Positions 6,742 to 13,342 of a stretch of 13,342 nt of DNA are shown here, in pieces. This DNA comes from CAZOJJ01 sp964580105 (GTDB lineage Bacteria > Bacteroidota > Rhodothermia > Rhodothermales > Rubricoccaceae). The stretch lies in contig CAZOJJ010000069.1 in assembly GCA_964580105.1 (NCBI GenBank), forward strand, positions 1-13,342, in the 5' to 3' direction. The notes under the pieces were generated by a model, which was not told the origin of the DNA, made no database searches, and saw only the letters and a program-made list of their open reading frames with translations. The first letter of the stretch is position 1; each line of letters starts with the position of its first letter. The translations under genes and the position numbers were made by a program.

Positions 6742-6841
6742 NNNNNNNNNNNNNNNNNNNNNNNNNNNNNNNNNNNNNNNNNNNNNNNNNNNNNNNNNNN
6801 NNNNNNNNNNNNNNNNNNNNNNNNNNNNNNNNNNNNNNNNN
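6742..6841. other. assembly gap (100 N)
   Basis: Exactly 100 N, the usual placeholder for a scaffold gap of unknown size. The 55 bp before it (6687-6741) and the 55 bp after it (6842-6896) are identical, so the contig ends overlap and there may be no missing sequence, or only further 14-bp units. Confidence 0.95.
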
Positions 6842-6842
6842 A

Positions 6843-6884
6843 CTCTGCTGGAGGAACTCTGCTGGAGGAACTCTGCTGGAGGGA
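6843..6884. repeat. 14-bp tandem repeat right of the gap (three units)
   Basis: Same unit as at 6674-6729, again followed by AGCGGGGCTCAG. It ends just downstream of the stop codon (6893-6895) of the minus-strand small Cys/His protein. Confidence 0.9.
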
Positions 6885-6892
6885 AGCGGGGC

Positions 6893-7102
6893 TCAGGCCT
6901 GGCCCGGCGTCTGGCCGTACACCTCGAGCGGGATGAGCTCGAGGTGGATGCCGTGGTCGCCGGGGTAGCTCGTGGTGTGGGCCACCTCGTTGGTCCAGAT
7001 CTCCTCGGGAATGCCGGACGGGAACGCGTCGCAGTGGGGGTTCTGCTCGGCCTGCCGGTCGAGGTGGGTGCAGGCGGTGCACTGGGATTGTGCGGCGATC
7101 AT
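6893..7102 (-). CDS. small conserved Cys/His protein, function unknown
   Basis: 69 aa from the ATG at 7102. Cys-x2-Cys (residues 8 and 11) is followed by CTHL, then PHCDAFPSGIPEEI and HTTSYPGDHGIHLELIPL. The CxxC...PxCxAFPxGIP...H...GDxGI pattern is one I have seen in many short bacterial hypothetical proteins; no function is established that I can name. Three Cys and several His could bind a metal such as zinc, which is inference. An upstream extension to 7399 in the same frame is rejected because it would overlap the aldo/keto reductase and lacks family-like sequence. The gene is convergent with the LVIVD gene and divergent from the reductase, with 157 bp between the two starts. Its stop lies directly at the edge of the 14-bp repeat array. 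Confidence 0.75.
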   Translation of the reverse strand: MIAAQSQCTACTHLDRQAEQNPHCDAFPSGIPEEIWTNEVAHTTSYPGDHGIHLELIPLEVYGQTPGQA

Positions 7103-7259
7103 GGCGTCGGGGGCTGGTGAGGCGTCGTGCAAGGAACGGACGGACGACCGATGGGCTCCCGACGTCGCCGACATTGGAAGCGGTCTAAATCGTCCGGGGC
7201 GGAACGGGGGCGACCGGGCGGCGGTGAGAAGGCGCCCCCCATCCTCGGTGGCTCTCGTC

Positions 7260-8183
7260 ATGGACACGCGGAAAATCGGCACGCTCGACGTCTCCACCGT
7301 CGGCCTCGGCTGCAACAACTTCGGCTGGCACATCGACGAGGCCGCGGCGACGGCCGTCGTCCACGCCGCCCTCGACGCCGGCATCACCCACTTCGACACG
7401 GCCGACTCCTACGGCGGCGGCCGGAGCGAAGAGATGCTCGGCCGCGCCCTCGGCCGCGAGCGCCAGCGCGTCGTGATTGCCACCAAGTTCGGGAGCCGGA
7501 CGGGCGGCTCGCCCGCGAACGTGCGCCGCTCCATCGAGGCCAGCCTCCGCCGCCTCGGCACCGACTACGTGGACCTCTACTACCTCCACAAGCCCGACCC
7601 GACCACGCCCATCGCCGAGACGCTCGGCGCCCTGGACGCGCTCGTCCGCGAGGGCAAGGTGCGCGAGATCGCCGGCTCCAACCTCTCGCCCGACCAGCTC
7701 CGCGAGGCCGAGGCCGCCGCGAAGGGGGCCCGGTTCGCCGCCCTTCAGAACGAGTACAGCCTGCTCCACCGCGCGCCCGAGGCGGGCACGCTGGAGGCCT
7801 GCCGCGCGCTCGGCCTCGCGTTCGTGCCCTACTTCCCGCTCAAGAGCGGGCTGCTCACCGGGAAGTACCGCAAGGGGGACGCCGTGCCCGAGGACGCCCG
7901 CCTCGCCGGGCGGGAGGACAGCTACTTCGAGCCGTACCGCGAGCGGTACCTCACCGACGAGAACCTCGACGCGGTCGAGCGCCTGATCGGCTTCGCCGAG
8001 TCGCGCGGGCGCACGATCCTCGACCTCGCCTTCTCGTGGCTGCTGGCGCACGAGCCCGTCGCCTCCGTCATCGCCGGCGCGACGAAGCCGGCGCAGGTCC
8101 GGGCCAACGCCGCCGCCGCCGGGTGGGCACTCACGGCCGACGACCTCGCCGAGGTGGACGCGCTGCTCGGCCAGCCCGCCTGA
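7260..8183 (+). CDS. aldo/keto reductase
   Basis: 307 aa, normal length for the family. An NAD(P)H-dependent TIM-barrel oxidoreductase of the cytoplasm. The catalytic tetrad is visible: Asp46 and Tyr51 in FDTADSYGGGRSEE, Lys76 in VIATKFGSR, and His110 in DLYYLHKPDP. The second family signature region (REIAGSNLSPDQL, about 136-148) and the cofactor-site IAGATKPAQV near residues 271-280 are also present. The start at 7260 puts the usual N-terminal strand (RKIGTLDVSTVGLGCNNFG) at the beginning; longer in-frame starts run into the divergent small gene. The substrate cannot be deduced. It is a single gene with no obvious pathway neighbours, convergent with fdxA, the two stops being 40 bp apart. 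Confidence 0.95.
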   Translation: MDTRKIGTLDVSTVGLGCNNFGWHIDEAAATAVVHAALDAGITHFDTADSYGGGRSEEMLGRALGRERQRVVIATKFGSRTGGSPANVRRSIEASLRRLGTDYVDLYYLHKPDPTTPIAETLGALDALVREGKVREIAGSNLSPDQLREAEAAAKGARFAALQNEYSLLHRAPEAGTLEACRALGLAFVPYFPLKSGLLTGKYRKGDAVPEDARLAGREDSYFEPYRERYLTDENLDAVERLIGFAESRGRTILDLAFSWLLAHEPVASVIAGATKPAQVRANAAAAGWALTADDLAEVDALLGQPA

Positions 8184-8214
8184 TCCGGCGCATGGACCTG
8201 ATCCGGCGCATGGA
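8180..8214. repeat. 18-bp tandem duplication over the reductase stop codon
   Basis: CTGATCCGGCGCATGGA occurs at 8180-8196 and again at 8198-8214. The first copy contains the TGA stop (8181-8183) of the aldo/keto reductase. Nearly the whole 40-bp gap to the convergent fdxA gene is this duplication; no terminator hairpin is visible. Confidence 0.85.
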
Positions 8215-8223
8215 AGAGGGCGG

Positions 8224-8586
8224 CTACTCCGCGCCTTCCCACGTCAGGATGTCCTCCTCGCTCTTCTGGCTGAGCCGGGGCTCGGCGCCCCACTCGTCGG
8301 CCGTCGGGAGCGGGTCCTTCTTCTCGGTGATGTTGTAGCCGAGCGCCTGCCACTGGTTGGCGAGGTAGGCGTTCCACTCGGTGTAGTGGGCCCACTCCTG
8401 CGGCAGCTCGTCGTCGGCGTAGATGGCCTCGACGGGGCACGTCGGCACGCACGCGTTGCAGTCGATGCACTCGTCCGGATGGATGGCGAGGAAGTTGGGC
8501 CCCTCGTAGAAGCAGTCCACCGGGCAGACCTCGACACAGTCGGTGTGCTTGCAGTTGATGCAGGGCTGGGCGACGACGTAGGGCAT
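8224..8586 (-). CDS. fdxA: seven-iron ferredoxin [3Fe-4S][4Fe-4S], FdxA type
   Basis: 120 aa. A small cytoplasmic electron carrier holding one [3Fe-4S] and one [4Fe-4S] cluster. The N-terminal cluster region has CxxCxxxxCxxxCPVDC (Cys9, 12, 17, 21, 25), and the second has CIDCNACVPTCP. Counted without the initiator Met, the spacing matches Azotobacter ferredoxin I (Cys8, 11, 16, 20, 24). The stretch CPVDCFYEGPNFLAIHPDEC and the C-terminal NITEKKDPLPTADEW are typical of this group. It is slightly longer than the about 106-residue Azotobacter protein because of extra residues before NITEKK and an acidic tail. Its redox partner is not evident from the neighbours. It is divergent from the lipoprotein gene, sharing a 96-bp intergenic region. 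Confidence 0.95.
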   Translation of the reverse strand: MPYVVAQPCINCKHTDCVEVCPVDCFYEGPNFLAIHPDECIDCNACVPTCPVEAIYADDELPQEWAHYTEWNAYLANQWQALGYNITEKKDPLPTADEWGAEPRLSQKSEEDILTWEGAE

Positions 8587-8639
8587 GGGGAGTCGAGCGA
8601 GGCGAAGAGGGGCGTTACCGCGCCGCGGGCGGCGGCGGC

Positions 8640-8647
8640 TAATATAC
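8640..8647. promoter_or_regulatory. AT-rich core of a divergent promoter (fdxA / lipoprotein)
   Basis: TAATATAC is the only AT-rich patch between the divergent starts at 8586 and 8683. On the plus strand TAATAT is 37 nt upstream of the lipoprotein ATG, with a weak TTACCG at 8615-8620 as a possible -35 at long spacing. On the minus strand TATATT could serve fdxA. Placement only; strength is unknown. Confidence 0.4.
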
Positions 8648-8682
8648 CGCGCTCCTGCGCCACCGTCCCTCTGCGAGCCCCC

Positions 8683-9405
8683 ATGCCGACCGCCTCCTTC
8701 CTCCGCTCCGCGCTGCTCCTGACCGGGCTCCTCGCCCTCCCGGCGCTCGCCGGGTGCGCCGGCACCAACCGCCTCGACGAGATCGACCTGCGCGGCGCCA
8801 ACGTCGCCGTCGTGGCGGCCATCCCGCCGCACCCGCGCGTGCAGTCCGGCGACCCCGGTGAGGCCGCCATCGACCTCTACGACCCGCTCGGCTCGGCCAT
8901 CCGCGTGGGCACGGCCGCCGCCAAGTACCGCGAGGCGCGCCGCGCCCAGGCCCGCCTCGACAGCGTCGTCGCCCGGGTGGACGTGGCCGACCGCATCGCC
9001 CGCCGCGTCCTCCTCGACGGGGCCGACTTCCTCGGCTACTACCCCGTCAACCGCCCTGCCGAGGCGGACTACCTCCTCGACCTCCGCATCTACGACTACA
9101 GCCTCGTGGCCGACTCCTTCGAAGGCACGACGTTCTTCGCCCTCGAAGGGGACATCGTGCTCGTGGACCCCGCGCGCGGGCGCGAGCTGTGGAAGCGGCG
9201 CATCCGCGAGCGCGAGGTGCTCGACGGCTCCCTCTTCGGCCTCCCGGCCGCCGCCGGCAACGTCGTCACCGCGCGGGCGCTCTCGCAGCTCTCCGAGGCC
9301 GAGATGGCCGCCGGCCTCGAACGCCTGGCCGACTACGTCGCCGGACGCCTCACCGACCGCCTCCGCCGCGACTACTACCGCTCCCGCCGGGGGTATGAGG
9401 GATAG
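8683..9405 (+). CDS. putative lipoprotein, function unknown
   Basis: 240 aa. The N-terminus has a hydrophobic signal (residues 7-24) ending in a lipobox, LALPALAGC, with Cys25 as the lipidated residue, so it is predicted to be anchored in the inner or outer membrane. The mature protein is a mixed alpha/beta sequence. Notable stretches are ADYLLDLRIYDYSLVADSF (about 127-145), then GDIVLVDPARGRELWKRRI (about 157-175), and a basic Tyr/Arg-rich C-terminus. I do not recognise a named family. The DYLLDLRIYDY...VDPARGRELW pattern looks like envelope lipoproteins that report on a larger assembly, but this is only an impression. The gene is divergent from fdxA and 78 bp before the CsbD gene, perhaps cotranscribed with it. 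Confidence 0.8.
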   Translation: MPTASFLRSALLLTGLLALPALAGCAGTNRLDEIDLRGANVAVVAAIPPHPRVQSGDPGEAAIDLYDPLGSAIRVGTAAAKYREARRAQARLDSVVARVDVADRIARRVLLDGADFLGYYPVNRPAEADYLLDLRIYDYSLVADSFEGTTFFALEGDIVLVDPARGRELWKRRIREREVLDGSLFGLPAAAGNVVTARALSQLSEAEMAAGLERLADYVAGRLTDRLRRDYYRSRRGYEG

Positions 9406-9483
9406 CCTGAGATCGGGCGAAGCCGGACCTTCCGGCGCCGCGCATCGGTCCAACGGACTCCACTCACCGACCCCTCCCCCATC

Positions 9484-9672
9484 ATGGACCGCCCGAACGA
9501 ACAGAAGGCCAAAGGCAAGCTCGACGAAGTCAAAGGCAAGGCCAAGCAGGCCTGGGGCGACGTCACCGACGACGCCGACCTCCACGCCGAAGGCCAGGCC
9601 GACGAGGCCAAGGGCCGCGTCAAGCAGGCCGTCGGCGACGCCCGCAAGGCGATCAAGGACCTGACCGACTGA
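9484..9672 (+). CDS. CsbD family general-stress protein
   Basis: 62 aa, typical length for CsbD-like proteins. A small, highly charged helical protein rich in Lys, Asp and Ala with two imperfect internal repeats: KGKLDEVKGKAKQAWGDVTDD and the later EAKGRVKQAVGDARKAIKDL. CsbD proteins are widely induced in general stress, but their biochemical role is not settled. Start chosen at the ATG giving the standard MxxxEQKAKGKLDEVKGK start. The leader is pyrimidine-rich without Shine-Dalgarno. A terminator-like hairpin follows at 9699. Confidence 0.93.
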   Translation: MDRPNEQKAKGKLDEVKGKAKQAWGDVTDDADLHAEGQADEAKGRVKQAVGDARKAIKDLTD

Positions 9673-9698
9673 CCCCGCCTCGGCCGATTCCACCACGG

Positions 9699-9727
9699 CG
9701 CGCCCCGATCCAGCGGACCGGGGCGCG
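9699..9727 (+). terminator. hairpin terminator after the CsbD gene
   Basis: Nine-base perfect arms CGCGCCCCG (9699-9707) and CGGGGCGCG (9719-9727), with three further inner pairs TCC/GGA and loop AGC, 26 bp after the stop. It is followed by a moderately T-rich stretch (TTCGTGTCTATTC). Confidence 0.75.
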
Positions 9728-9740
9728 TTCGTGTCTATTC

Positions 9741-9912
9741 GAGCCAGAGCACGCGGCGGGGCTCACCCTCGCCGTCGTACGAGACGGCCCCCACGGCACG
9801 GCGAGCCCGAGAGGCGGCCTTCGACGCCTCGGCGCTGCCGAGCGGGGTGTACCTCGTGCGGCTCGTGGCGGGAGCACAGGTCCGGACGATGCGGATCACG
9901 CTGCTCAAGTAG
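9741..9912 (+). pseudogene. remnant of a T9SS C-terminal sorting domain
   Basis: From 9811 the frame reads EAAFDASALPSGVYLVRLVAG, then AQVRTMRITLLK and a TAG stop (9910-9912). This is the hallmark end of type IX secretion (Por) sorting domains: FDAS-LPSGVY-VRL, then short strands and a terminal LLK. No start codon and no cargo domain precede it. A plausible upstream piece (HAAGLTLAV, 9750-9776) is in a different frame, so a one-base shift near 9777 and a central deletion have probably occurred. In the remnant's own frame the CsbD stop codon (9670) blocks the reading frame upstream. It indicates that T9SS cargo exists, or existed, in this genome. Confidence 0.65.
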
Positions 9913-9957
9913 CCTGGAACGACGGCTGGGAGCCGGCCCTAACTCCCACCCCGTGTC

Positions 9958-10042
9958 ATCCCGAACTTGATTCCTTCGGGAAGCTTCGCGTTCGGGATCT
10001 CCGAATGCAGTGCCAGCCGACCTCTAGCCTTTGGAGATCCCG
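9958..10042. repeat. REP-like palindromic intergenic element with alternative hairpins
   Basis: Two perfect inverted repeats share a middle arm: ATCCCGAAC (9958-9966) with GTTCGGGAT (9990-9998), and CGGGATCTCC (9993-10002) with GGAGATCCCG (10033-10042). The two hairpins cannot form together. The start, GTCATCCCGAAC...TTCGGGATCTCC, resembles dispersed GTCATCC...GGATCTC repeats that I recall from many genomes. It lies between the T9SS remnant and the 3' end of the large minus-strand gene and may also terminate transcription. Together with the remnant it fills the gene-free stretch 9673-10097. Confidence 0.7.
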
Positions 10043-10097
10043 GCTCGGGGGCCGGGAGACATCATGGTAGGAGGTGGCCTCTTCCCCAAACAGCCTC

Positions 10098-13000
10098 TCA
10101 GAACGGGACGGCGGCCTGGACGCGGTAGTAAAGGTCCACGTCGTCCCACACGAGGTCCTCGCCCAGCCGCCCCCACGGCACGGCAACGCCGAGCGCGTGC
10201 CGGAGGCCGAAGCCACCGATCCGCACGAGGTTGGCCGCCTCGATGCCCACGCCGGTCCGCCGGATGCCCTCCTCGATGTTCGTGCCGCGCCACACGACGG
10301 CCGCGTCGGCGAAGAGGCTGAGGGCGACGCGGTCCAGCTCCACGATGCCGAGCAGGTTCGTGCTCAGGTCGAGCACGGGCGGGAACCGGTACTCGACGGT
10401 CCCGAAGAGCACGCGGTCGCCGACGGCGTAGCGGCGGTAGCCGCGCACACGCTCGGCGTCGTCGAGGGTGACGGCGCCGAGGTAGGGCAGCTGCACGTCC
10501 ACGTCGTCGAAGCGGCTGAGGCCGACGTAGTCCTGCGCCAGTTGCTCGCCGAAGAGGGCCGTGGCGCGGCCGTAGAGGTAGAGCCGGCCGAAGCCGAAGA
10601 ACGGCCGGACCGTGTACGCCGCGAGGTCCGGGCGGACGAACCGGTTGTCCGACCCGAGCACGGGCGCGCCGAGGGTGACGCGGGCGCGGAGGCCGGTGCC
10701 GTCGAGCGGGCTGAGGACGTTGTAGCGGTAGGGCCGCTGGCGCTTCCACGCGAAGCCGAGCTGGACGTCGGCGCGGAGCCCGTCCTCGGGTTCGAGGAGC
10801 GGCCCGCCGGAGGCCTCGAGGTCGCCGAAGTCGAAGTCGCGGTAGGGCTCGGCGTAGGCGTAGCGGAGGCGCACGCCGGCGAGGACGGACGTGTAGGGCG
10901 CGTCGGTGACATCGAGCGGGAGCGTGGCCGAGACGTCGCCGCCGGTGAGGTTCTCGACGAGGAGGCGCTCGCCGTAGAAGACCGACGGGCTCGGAAAGCG
11001 GTAGAGGTCGAGCGTGATGCTCGGCGCGAGCGTGTTGTTGGTGTAGGAGAGGAGGAGGAAGGACTTGTCCACGAACCGGGTGAACGAGACGCCGCCGAGG
11101 ACGAAGAGCTGGTGCTTGCCCAGCGGCTCCAGCCAGATCGAGTTGGCGAAGACGCCGTAGTCGTCGTTCTCGGGGTCGGCGTAGGGCAGCGGCAGCGTGA
11201 TGGCGTGCGTGAGGTTCTTCAGGCTGTTGTAGGCGTACCGATCCCGGATGAGCGAGGCGTCGGGCTCGATCCGGTTCGGCACCTCCTCGGGCGGGCGGTG
11301 CGTGGTCCAGGAGGCGTAGGCCGGGGGCACGAACAGCGAGTCCGAAGCAGGGACGGTCGGGCGCCGCCGGGCGTCCACGACGAAGACGCGGTCGCGGCGC
11401 TTGGTCTCGGTGGCGACGAGGACGAGGCGGCCCTCCGGATGCGCCGCGTCCGGCGGGAGCCAGTCGTGGACGGTGGCGCCGTCGAAGAGGAACGTGACGC
11501 GCTCTTCTTCAGGGAGTGAGGGCGTGAGGAGTGAAGGCGTGAAGGAAGAGGGTGACTCATCAGCGAGGCCCTCCGCCTCGGATGCGGCACGGAGGGGGCG
11601 CGAGTCGGCGCGGGCGCCGTCGGGGTCGAAACCGTCGGGGACGAAACCGTCGGCGGCATCCGGCTTGGTCGTGAGCGTGTCGGGGTGCAGCACGGCTTCA
11701 TCACCCCCTTCGGGGGCACCTCCCCGAGGGGAGGAGGACGGGGCGGCCTCTTCCGCCGTCCACTGTCCACCGTCCACCGTCCTCTCCGCCACCGGCCCCT
11801 CCACCAGTTCCAGGGCGAACACGTTGGGCGCGTCGTCGCGGAGGGAGGTGTAGGCGAGGGCCTCGCCGTCGGGGCGCCAGACGGGGCGGCGGTCGTCGCG
11901 CACGTCCAGCGGGAGGCCGAGGCCGGCGGGGAGCGGGAGGAGCGCGCCCGTCTCGGCGTCGGCCGTCACGAGCCGGCGGTTTCCCTCGGCGTCGAACACG
12001 GCCAGGGCGATCCGGTCGCCGCGCGGGCTCCAGCGAGCTGCCGTGATCTGCACGTCGCCCTCGAAGCGGGTGAGCGGGGTTTCCTCGCCGGTGTCGAGGT
12101 CGAGGACGAACACGTTGGCCGTGCCGCCCTCGCTGCCGACGAAGGCGAGGCGGCGGCCGTCGGGCGCGAACGACGGCGACGACGCGCGGCGGTCGCGCGT
12201 GAGGCGTGCTTTCCGGCCGCTCGCCACCTCCACCACGTAGAGGTCGTTCACGAGGGAGCCGTAGCGGCCCCGGACGGTCCGCGCGTAGGCGATGCGGTCG
12301 CTGCCGGGGCTCCAGGCAATCGAGCCGTCGATGGCCCCCTCGGCGAGGACGCGCACGTTCCGGCCTCGCGTCGAGTCGGCGCTCGTGTTGTTCATCACGA
12401 AGAGCCGGCGGACGGGCCGGGCGAGCGACGAGAGCACGACGGCGGCGATGCGCGTGGTGTCCGGGCTGAAACAGACGTCGTAGACGTACTGCCCCGGGAG
12501 CGCGAGCGGGTCCGCGCCGAGGGAGTCGAGCCGCTCCATCTGCCCGGCGAGCGTGTTGTAGTAGACGTTGACGTGGCGGCGCCACTCGTCGCGGAAGTCG
12601 GCGTACGACTGCCCCGTCACGTCCTCGAAGGCGCTCGTGAAGTCGTGGACGCGGCCGAGGCCGAGGAGGGCGGGCTTGCGGTGTTCGAGGATGCGGACGA
12701 GGGTGGAGTCGCCGTCGCGGTCGGCGAGGTAGCGGGCCTGGCTGTTGCCGATGGCGTAGAGGAGGCGGCCGTTGTAGAGGCCCTGGCCGTCGTCGGGGTT
12801 GAGGCGGTCCTCGAAGACGGCGGTGCGGAGCCAGCGGTCGCCGCGCTGGGCGTCCCACGCCTCGGTCTGGTACTGCGCGAGGCCCTCGGTCCAGTCGCGC
12901 GGGAGGGGCTCGGCGAGGAGGTTCTGGAGGAGGCCGAGGCTGGAGCGCGTGGCGCGGTAGTGGAACAGGTGCGCCAGCTCGTGGGCGACCACCTTCCGGA

Positions 13001-13342
13001 GCCACTTCACGTCGCCCGTCCACGTCTCGGCGAAGTCGTTGACGTGGACCCAGATCGTCGTGAAGCCGGAGGGGCCGACGGGCCAGGCGGTGCCGTTGGC
13101 GACCTCGTCCTCGTCGGAGACGTAGAGGCGGATGGGCCGGTCGAACGTGACGCCGCCGAAGTTGGCCGAGAGCACGCGGTAGGACGCCTCGGCGACGGCG
13201 GCCACCTCGGCCTCGATGCCCGCGAGGCGGGCGGGGTACATGATCTGGAAGTGCTCCGTCTCGGCCACCTGCCAGTCCAGCTCCGGGTGGTTGCGGCCGT
13301 TGTACGCGCCGAAGCCGACCTGCGCCGAGGCGGGCAGGGCGA
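10098..13342 (-). CDS. gluzincin peptidase / TolB-like propeller / outer-membrane barrel fusion (partial, 5' end outside window)
   Basis: 1080 codons are visible; the frame is open at the window edge. The first residues (ALPASAQVGFGAY) look like the end of a signal peptide, so only a short N-terminal piece is missing. The GTG at 13268 is not the start. A peptidase-MA-like domain follows: HELAH at visible residues 120-124 (about 12983-12969) with the third ligand Glu152 in WTEGLAQYQ. Then come TolB/PD40-type propeller blades (about 265-510), with repeated SPDTTRIA, SPGSDRIAYAR, APDGRRLAF, SPRGDRIAL and RPDGEALAY motifs. A low-complexity linker runs from about 515 to 610. From about 695 the sequence alternates beta-strands as in BamA/surface-antigen barrels and ends in Phe (YRVQAAVPF), the usual outer-membrane-protein signal. 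Likely outer-membrane located; substrate unknown. Confidence 0.85.
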   Translation of the reverse strand, partial: ALPASAQVGFGAYNGRNHPELDWQVAETEHFQIMYPARLAGIEAEVAAVAEASYRVLSANFGGVTFDRPIRLYVSDEDEVANGTAWPVGPSGFTTIWVHVNDFAETWTGDVKWLRKVVAHELAHLFHYRATRSSLGLLQNLLAEPLPRDWTEGLAQYQTEAWDAQRGDRWLRTAVFEDRLNPDDGQGLYNGRLLYAIGNSQARYLADRDGDSTLVRILEHRKPALLGLGRVHDFTSAFEDVTGQSYADFRDEWRRHVNVYYNTLAGQMERLDSLGADPLALPGQYVYDVCFSPDTTRIAAVVLSSLARPVRRLFVMNNTSADSTRGRNVRVLAEGAIDGSIAWSPGSDRIAYARTVRGRYGSLVNDLYVVEVASGRKARLTRDRRASSPSFAPDGRRLAFVGSEGGTANVFVLDLDTGEETPLTRFEGDVQITAARWSPRGDRIALAVFDAEGNRRLVTADAETGALLPLPAGLGLPLDVRDDRRPVWRPDGEALAYTSLRDDAPNVFALELVEGPVAERTVDGGQWTAEEAAPSSSPRGGAPEGGDEAVLHPDTLTTKPDAADGFVPDGFDPDGARADSRPLRAASEAEGLADESPSSFTPSLLTPSLPEEERVTFLFDGATVHDWLPPDAAHPEGRLVLVATETKRRDRVFVVDARRRPTVPASDSLFVPPAYASWTTHRPPEEVPNRIEPDASLIRDRYAYNSLKNLTHAITLPLPYADPENDDYGVFANSIWLEPLGKHQLFVLGGVSFTRFVDKSFLLLSYTNNTLAPSITLDLYRFPSPSVFYGERLLVENLTGGDVSATLPLDVTDAPYTSVLAGVRLRYAYAEPYRDFDFGDLEASGGPLLEPEDGLRADVQLGFAWKRQRPYRYNVLSPLDGTGLRARVTLGAPVLGSDNRFVRPDLAAYTVRPFFGFGRLYLYGRATALFGEQLAQDYVGLSRFDDVDVQLPYLGAVTLDDAERVRGYRRYAVGDRVLFGTVEYRFPPVLDLSTNLLGIVELDRVALSLFADAAVVWRGTNIEEGIRRTGVGIEAANLVRIGGFGLRHALGVAVPWGRLGEDLVWDDVDLYYRVQAAVPF
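11513..11778. repeat. cluster of short repeats and palindromes inside the fusion gene linker
   Basis: Within coding sequence: two 15-bp units at 11513-11527 and 11528-11542 (one mismatch); 15-bp units at 11617-11631 and 11632-11646 plus a partial third, encoding repeated DGF(V/D)P; hairpin CCCCC-TTC-GGGGG (11704-11716); hairpin CCTCCCC-GA-GGGGAGG (11719-11734); and three 7-bp GTCCAC(T/C) units (11758-11778, 21 bp in total). All keep the reading frame. Confidence 0.8.

Noticed and set aside
6674..6884. CRISPR array
   Set aside because: The 14-bp units are directly adjacent, with no spacers and no cas genes.
7174..7190. Promoter for the aldo/keto reductase at TTGGAA...CTAAAT
   Set aside because: Spacing between the two boxes is far too short for a sigma-70-type promoter; only a weak AT-rich patch remains.
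8587..9696. N-terminal extension of the ferredoxin to 490 aa
   Set aside because: The extension is antisense to the lipoprotein and CsbD genes; ferredoxin homology starts at 8586.
10074..11519. Plus-strand open frame of 481 codons opposite the barrel gene
   Set aside because: Glu/Val/Arg-biased shadow of the minus-strand beta-barrel coding sequence.

Overview
This is a strongly GC-rich window from a draft assembly (one run of exactly 100 N). It probably comes from the Bacteroidota/Rhodothermota side of the tree, perhaps a Rhodothermales/Rubricoccaceae-like marine bacterium. Reasons: a remnant of a type IX secretion (T9SS) C-terminal sorting domain, Bacteroidota-style surface proteins with peptidase-S74 chaperone domains, a TAnnTTTG-like promoter motif, almost no Shine-Dalgarno sequences, and a protease/propeller/outer-membrane-barrel fusion. 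The assignment is an inference; no rRNA or universal marker is present.

Region 1 (1-3680, minus strand) encodes surface proteins. Two paralogous secreted proteins (2481-3680 and 1040-2326) each carry a signal peptide, a YadA-like beta-roll head, a peptidase-S74 intramolecular chaperone with a Ser-Asp...Lys autocleavage motif, a coiled coil, and a nearly identical C-terminal hydrophobic helix ending in Arg-Arg-Arg. A third secreted protein (1-1007, open at the window edge) follows 32 bp after the second. The order cargo, S74 protease, membrane anchor is that of eukaryotic MYRF, and it suggests heads released by autoproteolysis. This is the best candidate here for an under-described system.

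Region 2 (3681-6740, plus strand) has a GC-rich divergent intergenic region, then a two-gene unit: a secreted DUF305 protein with a His/Met-rich loop and a secreted LVIVD-repeat beta-propeller protein. A 24-bp hairpin-forming repeat lies on both sides of the unit, and a strong hairpin follows it. A 14-bp tandem repeat then runs into the assembly gap; the 55 bp on the two sides of the gap are identical, which points to an assembly artefact.

Region 3 (6842-9727) holds housekeeping and accessory genes: a small Cys/His protein (minus), an aldo/keto reductase (plus), a seven-iron ferredoxin FdxA (minus), an unrecognised lipoprotein (plus) and a CsbD-family stress protein (plus) with a terminator.

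Region 4 (9728-10097) has no intact gene. It contains the T9SS sorting-domain remnant and a REP-like palindromic element.

Region 5 (10098-13342, minus, 5' end outside the window) is one very large gene for a secreted gluzincin-type peptidase fused to a TolB/PD40-like propeller and an outer-membrane beta-barrel. Its linker is built from short repeats and palindromes that resemble intergenic elements.
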